Shown piece after piece: positions 48,113 to 55,981 of a stretch of 64,000 nt of DNA; the first letter of the stretch is position 1; every line of letters starts with the position of its first letter. A model generated the notes under the pieces. The model ran no database searches. It had not been told where the DNA came from and worked only from the letters and a program-made list of their open reading frames with translations. A program made the translations under genes and the position numbers. This stretch comes from Mycobacterium sp. BK086 (lineage in GTDB: Bacteria > Actinomycetota > Actinomycetes > Mycobacteriales > Mycobacteriaceae), in NCBI GenBank assembly GCA_004362315.1, contig SNWL01000004.1:62001-126000 (forward strand), given 5' to 3'.

Positions 48113-48483
48113 GCCCAAACTCCTTGTTTGTAGCCACAATTCCAGACCTCGGTGATCCTGCCGTCGATCACCCGAAAGATCTCCATGCTGCCGACGTCCA
48201 CCTTCGTGCCGTCGTTGAGAGTCATCGGCGACTGGTAGACGATCGCAACGTGCACACCGTCGTCACCCGCCACTACGAGATTCAGATCGAACCGGATCTC
48301 TTGGAACATCTCCAAGTGGTCGACCACACGCTTGACGGCCTCGTCGTGGGTGAGCACCACTGCCTCGCCGACCTCATGGCGAATCACGCTGTCGCCCAGC
48401 AACTCTTCGGCGAGCGCCACGTCGCGCGTATTCCAGACCACCAGGTTGTACAGCTCGACGACTTCGCGCGCCGTGCGGCTCAT
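48109..48483 (-). CDS. NTF2/SnoaL-like protein
   Basis: Encodes 124 aa with the NTF2-like fold pattern (VVELYNLVVWNTRDVALAEELLGDSVIRHE, IRFDLNLVVAGDDGVHVAIVYQSP, FRVIDGRITEVWNCGYKQG; each quoted in part of a longer run). Could be an isomerase or hydrolase acting on the same substrate as the flanking enzymes. Its ATG shares a base with the kinase stop (TGATG), and its stop overlaps the LLM start. Confidence 0.78.
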   Translation of the reverse strand: MSRTAREVVELYNLVVWNTRDVALAEELLGDSVIRHEVGEAVVLTHDEAVKRVVDHLEMFQEIRFDLNLVVAGDDGVHVAIVYQSPMTLNDGTKVDVGSMEIFRVIDGRITEVWNCGYKQGVWA

Positions 48484-49526
48484 CAGAACACCTCCAGTGC
48501 GTCGATATCGGCAATCGTGGCCACCGCCCGGTCGGTGAGCGTCAGGCACAGGTCACGTGACCGTTGCGGTAGCGCGTCCCAGCCGATCAGCGTGATCACC
48601 GGAAGCACCATCAGGAAGCCAGCCGCCAAGCGGTAGTGCCGCCACGCTTCGTCGAACGAATACCCTATGTCACCAAGGCTGTTCAGATAGTCGCGGAGCA
48701 GTGCTTCGTCCTGGCCCCGACGCACGTCCGTGGGCAGTCCCTGGCTCACCAGATACGCGATATCGGCCGCACCCGCGCCCACGCAGGCGAACTGGTAGTC
48801 CACCACCTTCATCCGGTCACCGGCGAAGAACATGTTGTCGGCCCTGATATCGCCGTGTAGCAGCATCGACCGTTCGGTCAGGCCATCCAGCGCGGTGGCG
48901 GCGTGTTCGGTGAATCGTTCCGCGAACCCCGCGATCGCATCGGGAACAGGCTGCCGCGAATGCGTGCGGTAGATATCCCACCCGGGACCGAACGCCGGCA
49001 CCAGCAGATCACGCACCGCGGGCATGTCGAAGCTCGGAAATGCCTGCAGCACTGGGCTGTTCGCTGGAAGCACCGACCAGGCGTGCAGGCCCGCCAGCTG
49101 CGCAATACACAATCGCGCGCGCTCGAGCGACAAGCCGGCGAGGTGGTCGGCGTTGTCCCAGTCCTTCAAGTCCTCCAACAACAGCACGAAGTCCGCGGAG
49201 TCCTCGGCCATCCGAGCGGCGTAGACCTGCGGGGCGTCCATCGGCGCCCGGCCGGCGATATCGCGATAGAACGCCAGCTCGCGACGGTAGCCGCCGAGCA
49301 GCTCCATGGCGCCACGCGCTTCCGACTGCGCAGCCAGCTTGGCGATCATCGTCTCCGGAACACCCTCACCGGTCAGGTGCAGGCGATACAGCAGCGACGA
49401 GAATCCGCTGTCCTGGGCGATCTGTTCGGCGACGACCGCGGTGACGGTCACGCCCAGCGCGTCGGTGAGCCACGCCGGATCGACGGCGTCAATGCCGGAC
49501 GGCACCGCTGCCGTGGCTGAAGTCAC
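48483..49526 (-). CDS. APH-fold phosphotransferase
   Basis: Encodes 347 aa. Aminoglycoside-phosphotransferase/ecdysteroid-kinase fold: catalytic loop LLHGDIRADNMFF and metal site VVDYQFACVG, with an N-lobe lysine in MIAKLAA. Such kinases occur widely in mycobacterial catabolic clusters and may phosphorylate a hydroxylated substrate; drug resistance is not implied. GTG 49526 sits seven bases after a TATCTT hexamer (minus strand, 49534-49539), so it is probably leaderless. First gene of a four-gene operon, divergent from a TetR gene. Confidence 0.83.
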   Translation of the reverse strand: MTSATAAVPSGIDAVDPAWLTDALGVTVTAVVAEQIAQDSGFSSLLYRLHLTGEGVPETMIAKLAAQSEARGAMELLGGYRRELAFYRDIAGRAPMDAPQVYAARMAEDSADFVLLLEDLKDWDNADHLAGLSLERARLCIAQLAGLHAWSVLPANSPVLQAFPSFDMPAVRDLLVPAFGPGWDIYRTHSRQPVPDAIAGFAERFTEHAATALDGLTERSMLLHGDIRADNMFFAGDRMKVVDYQFACVGAGAADIAYLVSQGLPTDVRRGQDEALLRDYLNSLGDIGYSFDEAWRHYRLAAGFLMVLPVITLIGWDALPQRSRDLCLTLTDRAVATIADIDALEVF

Positions 49527-49533
49527 GCTCGCA

Positions 49534-49558
49534 AAGATAGTTGTCGTGTGTTTAATAT
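49534..49558. promoter_or_regulatory. Divergent leaderless promoters of kinase and TetR genes
   Basis: TATCTT on the minus strand (49534-49539) is seven bases before GTG 49526; TAATAT on the plus strand (49553-49558) is six bases before GTG 49565. Neither gene has a Shine-Dalgarno sequence, so both are likely leaderless. The shared 17-bp dyad is absent here. Confidence 0.5.
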
Positions 49559-49564
49559 GCAAGG

Positions 49565-50173
49565 GTGCCTTCTCCCGCACGCGGATTGACGCAACCCGAA
49601 CGGGTCGAGACCTCCCGTCGCCGGCTGATGGAGGCCGCCGCCGAGCTCATCGTCGAGAAGGGCTGGGACGCAACCACCGCCGCCGAGATCGGCCGCCGGG
49701 CCGGGTACAGCCGCACGATGGTGCACGCCCGCTTCGGCGGCAAGGAAGCCATCCTGGAGGACTTCCTCGGAGAGTATGTCGGCAGGCTCAACCCGCACCC
49801 CAACCCCAAGGCCACGGGGATGGACCAGGTGGTCGCCCACTTCGACCGCATCCGCGATCTGTACGCCCATGACCCCGACGTGCTGCGGGCCATGTTCGTC
49901 TCCAGCTTCGAGGCCATGAAGACCACGTCTCCACTGCGCGAACGGATGACCGACCAACTGCAGGGTGGGATCGCCAATGTTGCCGATGGTCTGCGAAAGG
50001 GTCAGCGGGACAAGTCGGTTCGCAAGGGTATCGACCTGGATCGCGCGGTCAGCGATATCACCGCGGTATTTTTTGGTATCGCGTTCCTGTGGGTCGCGCT
50101 CCCGTCCGGCTTCGACCTGGATGCCGAGCTGGCGCACGCCCGCCAGAAGATCGTGCGGGACTACGGCGCCTGA
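49565..50173 (+). CDS. TetR-family transcriptional regulator
   Basis: Encodes 202 aa. Helix-turn-helix TTAAEIGRRAGYSRTMVHARFGGKEAILEDF near the N-terminus (residues about 35-65), C-terminal ligand domain with a TetR_C pattern. It lies inside the catabolic region and is the only regulator visible between 43 and 64 kb, so it is a candidate for the shared operator; its own promoter lacks that dyad, which argues against or means no autoregulation. Tail overlaps the convergent hydrolase gene by 13 bases. Confidence 0.87.
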   Translation: MPSPARGLTQPERVETSRRRLMEAAAELIVEKGWDATTAAEIGRRAGYSRTMVHARFGGKEAILEDFLGEYVGRLNPHPNPKATGMDQVVAHFDRIRDLYAHDPDVLRAMFVSSFEAMKTTSPLRERMTDQLQGGIANVADGLRKGQRDKSVRKGIDLDRAVSDITAVFFGIAFLWVALPSGFDLDAELAHARQKIVRDYGA

Positions 50174-51264
50174 GTGAGCGCGCCAAGGAACCGTTCGGTC
50201 TCCGCCTGCACGGCCCCCGAGAACAGGTGCCCGACGTGACCGCCGTCGTGCCAGTACAACTCACCGCCCCAGCGCTCGTGCATGGCCAGTGCGCACTGCC
50301 GGTACGCCATCTGGTCGTGCCAGGCACCGACGATCAGCCGGCGCTCCGGCGGCGGCAACGGGTCAAGCGCCAGAGGATCGATCACCGACGTCAGATCCGA
50401 CACGATGTCGGATGCCATTGCCGCGCCGACGGTATCGGCCCTCGGACCCCACCGATGCAGATGCCGGGCGATCATCCCGTTGAGGCCGAGGATCGGCGTG
50501 TACAGCGCAACCGCGTCGACTCGCTCGTCCAGGCCGGCGACCAATGCCGCGACCGCACTGCCCAACGACAATCCGGAGACCGCGATCGCCGTCGAGTCGG
50601 GCTCGATCCAGCCGATCACCGCCCGCACTTCTGAGACGGCCCGAACCATGCCCGCGACGTTGGCCACCGGATCCGTTCCGGGATAGGCGGGCCAGCGGTC
50701 ACGACGTGGCCCGTGCCCGGGCTGGACCGGCAGGGCCACATTGAAGCCGAGCTCCCGATGAATGCGGCCGACCCTGGCCACCAGGATGTCCGACATACCG
50801 CCCTGGCCGGCACCGTGTACCCACACCAGCCACGGCCGCGGCCCGTCGTCGTGGCGGAACAACACCACCTCCGCACCCGCGGGCCCGTCGTGCTCCTCGG
50901 CCAGCACCGGCACCAGCTTGGGGTCGTGGTCGTAGCTCATCCGCTCGTAGGAGAGCACCCCGGCTTTGACCGGACGAATCCCCTTGACCTGCAATGGCTC
51001 CGGATCGTGATGCACACCGGTGACCCCGAGGGACGACAACTCCGCGGCCATTCCTGCGTAGTCGTCGACCTGCCGCTCCATCTTCGGCGGCGACGACATC
51101 AGGGTCATGCCGGTGACCACCAGCTCGTCGAGCGCGACCTCGGCGACCTGACGCATGCCACGCCCGGACAGTGGATTCCAGTCCTCACCCTGCAGCGCGG
51201 ACACCGACCGCGGCAAGACTCCCCCGAGCTGCGTGGCCAGCCGGTGCGCGTTGCTCAGCCGCAT
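50161..51264 (-). CDS. Alpha/beta hydrolase (possible lactone/ester hydrolase)
   Basis: Encodes 367 aa. The alpha/beta hydrolase core starts near residue 130 (PWLVWVHGAGQGG); nucleophile Ser in VSGLSLGSAVAAL and C-terminal His in HDGGHVGHLF are present. About 120 N-terminal residues are unusual for the fold. Its ATG shares a base with the monooxygenase stop (TGATG), so the two are coupled: a Baeyer-Villiger-type enzyme followed by a hydrolase is the classic ester/lactone-forming and opening pair. Confidence 0.82.
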   Translation of the reverse strand: MRLSNAHRLATQLGGVLPRSVSALQGEDWNPLSGRGMRQVAEVALDELVVTGMTLMSSPPKMERQVDDYAGMAAELSSLGVTGVHHDPEPLQVKGIRPVKAGVLSYERMSYDHDPKLVPVLAEEHDGPAGAEVVLFRHDDGPRPWLVWVHGAGQGGMSDILVARVGRIHRELGFNVALPVQPGHGPRRDRWPAYPGTDPVANVAGMVRAVSEVRAVIGWIEPDSTAIAVSGLSLGSAVAALVAGLDERVDAVALYTPILGLNGMIARHLHRWGPRADTVGAAMASDIVSDLTSVIDPLALDPLPPPERRLIVGAWHDQMAYRQCALAMHERWGGELYWHDGGHVGHLFSGAVQAETERFLGALTQAP

Positions 51265-52874
51265 CACGCCAGCTTGAAGCCGACGTAACCGCCGTCGGCG
51301 ATCTCGTCGCAGCGCCGACGGTATTCGGGAATACCTGCCGTGAAGCCCATGTACATCCGTTTCTTGCCGGGAACGTTGGCGCCGTTGTACCACGAATTGC
51401 AGCTCGGGTGCACCAGGACAGTCGGCGCCACAAGGGATGTGGTGAGCTCGATCCAGTCCTGCTGCGCATCAGGCAGCGCGTCGATGCTGCGGTAACCGTT
51501 CGCCTTCAGGTACGCGATGCAGGCGCCGATCCACTCGATGTGCTGCTCGAGCGCGGAGACGAAATTCGTGGCCGCGGCCGGGCTGCCCGGACCCTGCACC
51601 GTGAAGAGATTGGGGAACCCGGCGACCGCAAGCCCCAGGTAGGACACCGGCCCCTCGTCGGCCCACACGTCACGCAACAACGCCCCACCACGGCCCCGCA
51701 CATCCATGCGGGTGAGCGCACCGGTCATGGCGTCGAACCCGGTGGCGTAGATGATCACGTCGAGGTCGTAGTGCTGCGCCGACGTGTCGATGCCATCCTG
51801 GGTCACCGACGTGATCGGGTCCGTGCGCAGGTCGACCAGAGTCACGTTGTCGCGGTTGTAGGTCTCGTAGTAGCCCTGGTCAATGATCGGGCGCTTGCAG
51901 CCGAAGGGGTGGCTGGGCACCAGCGCCGCCGCCGTCTCGGGATCGTCAACGATCCGCGCGATCGCCTCGCCGTACAGTTCGGTGGCCATCCGGTTGGCCT
52001 CGATGTCGAAGAAGATGTCGCCCCAGTTGAGTGCGCCCATCACCCCGCGCTCCTCGACCGCGCGCAGTTTCTCCTCCGGCGTCGCGGACTTGATCGGCGG
52101 GCTCACGAGCATGTCGATCAGGACCGAGAATGCCGACAGCCGGGCCGCACCCACCGGATGCTGCCGCTGGGCGTCGCGGATCTCGGCGTAGTTCGCCTTC
52201 ATCTCGTCGAGCTCACCGGGTTCGAACTGCCGCACCTCCCATGGCAGCGTGAACGCGGGCGAACGCTGGAAGACGTAGAGCTGCTCCACATCCCGGGCGA
52301 TCACCGGAATCATCTGTACGCCGGTCGAACCCGTCCCGACCACGCCGACACGCTTGCCGGAGAGATCGAACCCACCCTCGGGCCACCGGCTGGTGAACAG
52401 TGACTCCCCCGCGAAGGCTGCCATGCCGGGAATGTCGGGCTCCAGCGGGACCGACAGGATGCCCGAGGCCGCGACGACGAACGGCGCGACGAACGTCTCG
52501 CCGGTGTCGGTCTGTAGTGTCCACGTCGCGCTGTCCTCGTCGAAGGTCATCGCCGTGACATCGGTGTTGAAGCGGATATCGCGGCGCAGGTCGAGCCGAT
52601 CGGCGACGAAGTTCAGATACGCCTCGATCTCGGGCTGGGCCGGCATGGTCTCGGTCCAGACCCACTCCTGCTGGATCTCCTCGGAGAAGCTGTAGGAGTA
52701 TTCGATGCTCTCGATATCGCAGCGCGCGCCCGGGTACCGGTTGAACAGCCAAGTGCCGCCGACCTTTTCGGCCTTCTCCAGCACCTGGACCCGCATGCCG
52801 AGCTCGCGCAACCGGTGCAGCATGTAGAGACCGGAGAACCCGGCACCGATCACCAGCACATCAGCATTGTCCAT
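51264..52874 (-). CDS. Baeyer-Villiger-type FAD/NADPH monooxygenase
   Basis: Encodes 536 aa. FAD Rossmann motif VIGAGFSGLYMLHRL (residues 8-22), the GGTWLFNRYPGARCD motif and NADPH motif VVGTGSTGVQMI (178-189). The BVMO fingerprint FxGxxxHxxxWP appears as FAGESLFTSRWP (154-165), with Phe160 where His is expected. C-terminal YATGFDAMTG is typical. It inserts oxygen beside a ketone to give an ester or lactone. GAAGGG precedes ATG 52874 at seven bases. A perfect copy of the shared dyad lies 36 bases upstream. Confidence 0.88.
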   Translation of the reverse strand: MDNADVLVIGAGFSGLYMLHRLRELGMRVQVLEKAEKVGGTWLFNRYPGARCDIESIEYSYSFSEEIQQEWVWTETMPAQPEIEAYLNFVADRLDLRRDIRFNTDVTAMTFDEDSATWTLQTDTGETFVAPFVVAASGILSVPLEPDIPGMAAFAGESLFTSRWPEGGFDLSGKRVGVVGTGSTGVQMIPVIARDVEQLYVFQRSPAFTLPWEVRQFEPGELDEMKANYAEIRDAQRQHPVGAARLSAFSVLIDMLVSPPIKSATPEEKLRAVEERGVMGALNWGDIFFDIEANRMATELYGEAIARIVDDPETAAALVPSHPFGCKRPIIDQGYYETYNRDNVTLVDLRTDPITSVTQDGIDTSAQHYDLDVIIYATGFDAMTGALTRMDVRGRGGALLRDVWADEGPVSYLGLAVAGFPNLFTVQGPGSPAAATNFVSALEQHIEWIGACIAYLKANGYRSIDALPDAQQDWIELTTSLVAPTVLVHPSCNSWYNGANVPGKKRMYMGFTAGIPEYRRRCDEIADGGYVGFKLA

Positions 52875-52909
52875 TCACGGACCCTTCTCTTCCTCGCACA
52901 GCGGATGCT

Positions 52910-52926
52910 ACTGTAACTATTACAGT
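52910..52926. promoter_or_regulatory. Shared-operator copy 2 (perfect): ACTGTAA-CTA-TTACAGT
   Basis: Perfect 7-bp arms with a 3-base centre between the divergent monooxygenase and LLM genes. TACAGT, a TANNNT -10 hexamer, is present on both strands within the dyad (52921-52926 for the LLM gene, 52910-52915 for the monooxygenase). Confidence 0.8.
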
Positions 52927-52938
52927 ATTGGAGGCCAA

Positions 52939-53862
52939 TTGCGGTACACCCTGGAATATCCGAGCGAGCTACCGACCGCGCCCGACGAATTCCTGGAACC
53001 CGACGTCATCCGAGATGTCGTGACGCGGGCCGAGGCTGCGGGGTTCTCCGCGATCGCGCTGTCCGAACATCCGGCACCCTCGCTGAAATGGCGGCGCAAC
53101 GGCGGCCACGACACCCTCGACCCGATCGCGGCATTGAGCTTCATGGCCGGGGTGACCACCGACATCAAGCTGATGACCAACCTGTACGTGCTGCCGTTCC
53201 GCAACCCGTACCTGTCCGCCAAGTCCCTGGGCAGCCTCGACATCCTGTCGGCGGGACGGTTGATCGCCGGCGTGGGAGCGGGCTACCTGCGTTCGGAGTT
53301 CGCCGCGCTCGGCGTCGACGTCGACGACCGCGCCCAGCTGCTCGACGAAGCGCTCGCAGCACTGACCTCGATCTGGACCGACCCTGAGACACCGGTCAGC
53401 GGAAAGGGTTTCAGCGCGACCAGCCCGATGTGGCTGCAGCCGCCGGTACAGCGTCCGCATCCGCCAATCTGGATCGGGGGCAACACCGCGGCCTCGGTGC
53501 GCCGGGTAGTCCAGTACGGCAGCGGCTGGATGCCGCTCATCGCGCCAGCCGGCATGGCATCGGCGATCGGCACCGCGGCGCTTGAGACAGCCGCGCAGTT
53601 CGGCGCCCAGCTCACGCGGCTGCGGGACGCGCTCGCCGATGCCGGGCGCGATCCGCTGTCCCTCGACGTCCAGGTGATCTGCCCGTTCATCGACCTCGAC
53701 GACGACGCCTCGCTGCGGCAGGCACAGGACGTGCTCGGCGAACTGGCCGAGCACGGCGCGAACTGGGCCGTCGCCCACGTCCAAGCGCCCACCCCGCGCG
53801 AGGCGAAAGACTACATCGACGCGTTCGGCGAGGCCGTCATCGCCGGCAATCTGGTCAGCTGA
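52939..53862 (+). CDS. LLM-class F420-dependent oxidoreductase (Rv2161c-like)
   Basis: Encodes 307 aa. Features: AGFSAIALSEHPAPSLKW, TNLYVLPFRNPYLSAKSLG, GRLIAGVGAGYLRSEFAALGVD and RPHPPIWIGGN, as in the Rv2161c family. No ATG or GTG is available near the conserved N-terminus; TTG 52939 follows GGAGG by four bases and gives LRYTLEYPSE. In the predicted regulon. Tail overlaps the convergent SnoaL gene by eight bases. Confidence 0.83.
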   Translation: MRYTLEYPSELPTAPDEFLEPDVIRDVVTRAEAAGFSAIALSEHPAPSLKWRRNGGHDTLDPIAALSFMAGVTTDIKLMTNLYVLPFRNPYLSAKSLGSLDILSAGRLIAGVGAGYLRSEFAALGVDVDDRAQLLDEALAALTSIWTDPETPVSGKGFSATSPMWLQPPVQRPHPPIWIGGNTAASVRRVVQYGSGWMPLIAPAGMASAIGTAALETAAQFGAQLTRLRDALADAGRDPLSLDVQVICPFIDLDDDASLRQAQDVLGELAEHGANWAVAHVQAPTPREAKDYIDAFGEAVIAGNLVS

Positions 53863-54292
53863 ACCGCAACAGGGTGCGGGTCAGATGCAGCGACGCGATC
53901 TGCCATCGGCCGTCCCGCTTCTCGTAGGTCTCGTGGTAGTGGCCGGCGCCGTGCAGTTGCGTGCCGTCGGGGAAGAACAGCAGATCCTCCATGGCCCAGA
54001 TGCCGCTGGCCGTGGTCGCCGAGGTGAGCGCGAGCTCCGGCGTGTGACAGTGATGCACCGTCGCCACACCCTCCAGCGTCCCGATCACCATCGGCACGAA
54101 CTCGTCGACGCCCTGGATGGGCGGGCCGGTCTTCGGGTCCGCCCCGCCGGTCGATACCGCGCCGTCGAGCAGCACAGTCAGATCAGGGGCGAAGACACTG
54201 CGCCACGACTCGACATCCTTGGTGTCCAGGAATCGGCAATATCGCGCCTTGAGCTGGCGAATCGCCTCGAGCTCGTCACTGCCATCGCCCAT
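53855..54292 (-). CDS. SnoaL-like / ring-hydroxylating-dioxygenase-beta-like protein
   Basis: Encodes 145 aa: LEAIRQLKARYCRFLDTKDVESWRSVFAPD, VHHCHTPELALTSATTASGIWAMED and HGAGHYHETYEKRDGRWQIASLHLTR (each in part). This is the SnoaL_4 pattern shared with small subunits of aromatic dioxygenases and with limonene-epoxide-hydrolase-like folds. It is divergent from the Rieske gene and shares its operator region. Confidence 0.78.
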   Translation of the reverse strand: MGDGSDELEAIRQLKARYCRFLDTKDVESWRSVFAPDLTVLLDGAVSTGGADPKTGPPIQGVDEFVPMVIGTLEGVATVHHCHTPELALTSATTASGIWAMEDLLFFPDGTQLHGAGHYHETYEKRDGRWQIASLHLTRTLLRFS

Positions 54293-54327
54293 CGAACGCC
54301 TCCCATTAGCATCAGCCGGAAAGCACT

Positions 54328-54344
54328 ACTGTAATACTCTTAGT
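54328..54344. promoter_or_regulatory. Shared-operator copy 3 (degenerate): ACTGTAATACTCTTAGT
   Basis: The left arm ACTGTAA is perfect and the right arm keeps T..xAGT, 11 of 14 defined bases. It lies between the divergent SnoaL-like and Rieske genes, with TACTCT (54335-54340) as a possible -10 for the latter. Confidence 0.55.
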
Positions 54345-54371
54345 ACGGCCCTGAGTTCGAGGAGGATCCAC

Positions 54372-55376
54372 GTGAAGGTCCCGTTCACCTGGAAGGTCAC
54401 CGGCTGGTTCATGATCGGCTGGTCAGCTGAGTACGAGGTCGGTGACGTCCGGTCGCTGCGCTACTTCGGCGAGGACCTCGTCATCTACCGCGACCAGGCC
54501 GGTGAACTGCACCTGCTCGAGGGCCACTGCAAGCACCTCGGCGCGCACATCGGGCACGGCGGCACCGTGGTCGGCGACTGCGTCGAATGCCCGTTCCACG
54601 GCTGGCGGTGGGGCCCCGACGGCGCCAACACCTACATCCCCTATCAGCCGGACCGGCCCAACAAGGGTCTGCGGCTGCGGGCTTACCCGGTTCAAGAGCA
54701 GCATGGCTGCATCTTCATGTGGCATCACCCCGGTGGCGAGCCACCACGGTGGGAGCTGCCCGACATGTTCACCAAGTTCCCGCAATTCACCGCCGCCCCC
54801 GACGCGTACTACCGGCCCTACCCCGAATTCTCCCGGTTCGCCGAGAACGAGCCGGTGCATCCGCAGATCGTGGCCGAAAATGGCCCGGACAGTGCGCATT
54901 TCCACTACGTCCACAAGGCGACGGTCACGCCGGTGTGCCTGGAGTGGGAGGCGGTCGACGAAGAATGGCGGTTCCTCACCGGCTGGCCCGACGCCCGCAG
55001 CGACGACCCGAACAAGATGGCGCTGCGCATCCACAGCCACTTCTCCGGGCTCGGTTTCGCGATCAGTGTGTTCGAGGGCTCGTCGAACCACCGGCTGATC
55101 TTCGCCTGCACACCCGTCGACGACGAGGTGTCCAACATGTTCTATTCGATCTGGTGGCCGCGAAAAGACGGTGACACCAGTGATATTCCGCCTGACGACG
55201 TCCGCGAGCGGGTGGAGAAGCAGTACCTCGGCACGGTGTGGGACGACCTCGAGATCTGGCGCTACCAGAAGTACGTCGAGCACCCCGCACTGGCCAAGAT
55301 CGACGCGAAACCCTATATGGCGATGCGGAAGTGGGCGTTGCAGTTCTACGACGTGACGGCAGCAGCACCGGTATGA
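54372..55376 (+). CDS. Rieske non-heme iron oxygenase, KshA-like
   Basis: Encodes 334 aa. Rieske [2Fe-2S] ligands: Cys53-x-His55 in CKHLGAH and Cys73-xx-His76 in CPFHGW. The mononuclear iron site is in NGPDSAHFHYVH (Asp/His/His). Overall layout resembles 3-ketosteroid 9-alpha-hydroxylase oxygenase KshA and related terpenoid/steroid oxygenases. Needs a reductase, none of which is adjacent. GGAGGATC precedes GTG 54372. Its stop overlaps the next ATG (ATGA), in an operon with the isochorismatase-fold protein and the P450. Confidence 0.88.
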   Translation: MKVPFTWKVTGWFMIGWSAEYEVGDVRSLRYFGEDLVIYRDQAGELHLLEGHCKHLGAHIGHGGTVVGDCVECPFHGWRWGPDGANTYIPYQPDRPNKGLRLRAYPVQEQHGCIFMWHHPGGEPPRWELPDMFTKFPQFTAAPDAYYRPYPEFSRFAENEPVHPQIVAENGPDSAHFHYVHKATVTPVCLEWEAVDEEWRFLTGWPDARSDDPNKMALRIHSHFSGLGFAISVFEGSSNHRLIFACTPVDDEVSNMFYSIWWPRKDGDTSDIPPDDVRERVEKQYLGTVWDDLEIWRYQKYVEHPALAKIDAKPYMAMRKWALQFYDVTAAAPV

Positions 55377-55981
55377 AGACCAATCTGGTAAACCCGGCAC
55401 ACACCGCGATCGTGACCCAGGAGTTGCAGGGCGCGGTCGTCGGGCCCAATGCCGGGCTGGCCGCGCTGGCCCGCGAGGCCGAGCGCGAGGCGCTGCCCAA
55501 TATCGCACGCCTGCTCCCGGTCGCACGCGCGGCCGGGGTGAAGGTGGTGCACTGCCTGGTGCAGCGTCGCCCCGACGGGCTGGGCGCCAACCACAACGCC
55601 AAGCTGTTCGCGATCGGCGCCAGCGGCGTGGACATCGCACCGGGCAGCCCGGGTGCCACACTGCTTCCCCAATTCGGGCCGGAGCCCAGCGATCTCACGC
55701 TGGCCCGCTGGCACGGTCTCGGCCCGATGGGCGGCACCGACCTCGATGCGATCCTGCGCAACCTCGGCGTGACAACGATCGTCGCCGTCGGGGTGTCCCT
55801 CAACGTCGCGATCCCCAACCTCGTCATGGACGCCGTTAACGCCGCGTACCGGGTCGTCCTGCCGCGCGATGCGGTGGCCGGCGTCCCCGCCGAGTACGGC
55901 GCGGCGATCATCGACAACACGCTGGGACTGCTGACCACCCTCACCACCACCGACGAGCTGATCGCTGCCTGGGAGGCATGA
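55373..55981 (+). CDS. Isochorismatase-fold protein lacking the catalytic triad
   Basis: Encodes 202 aa with the cysteine-hydrolase fold: VTQELQGAVVG where VxDxQ is usual (Glu for Asp), WHGLGPMGGTDLDAILR where the lysine is expected, and VGVSLNVAIPNLVMDA where active members have the nucleophilic Cys; there is no Cys at that site. It is therefore probably a non-hydrolytic or differently working member, yet is retained between the Rieske and P450 genes with four-base overlaps on both sides. Confidence 0.8.
   Translation: MKTNLVNPAHTAIVTQELQGAVVGPNAGLAALAREAEREALPNIARLLPVARAAGVKVVHCLVQRRPDGLGANHNAKLFAIGASGVDIAPGSPGATLLPQFGPEPSDLTLARWHGLGPMGGTDLDAILRNLGVTTIVAVGVSLNVAIPNLVMDAVNAAYRVVLPRDAVAGVPAEYGAAIIDNTLGLLTTLTTTDELIAAWEA

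Noticed and set aside
48483-49526. Aminoglycoside resistance gene
   Set aside because: Only the general APH fold is present, in a catabolic operon; many such mycobacterial kinases have no link to drug resistance.
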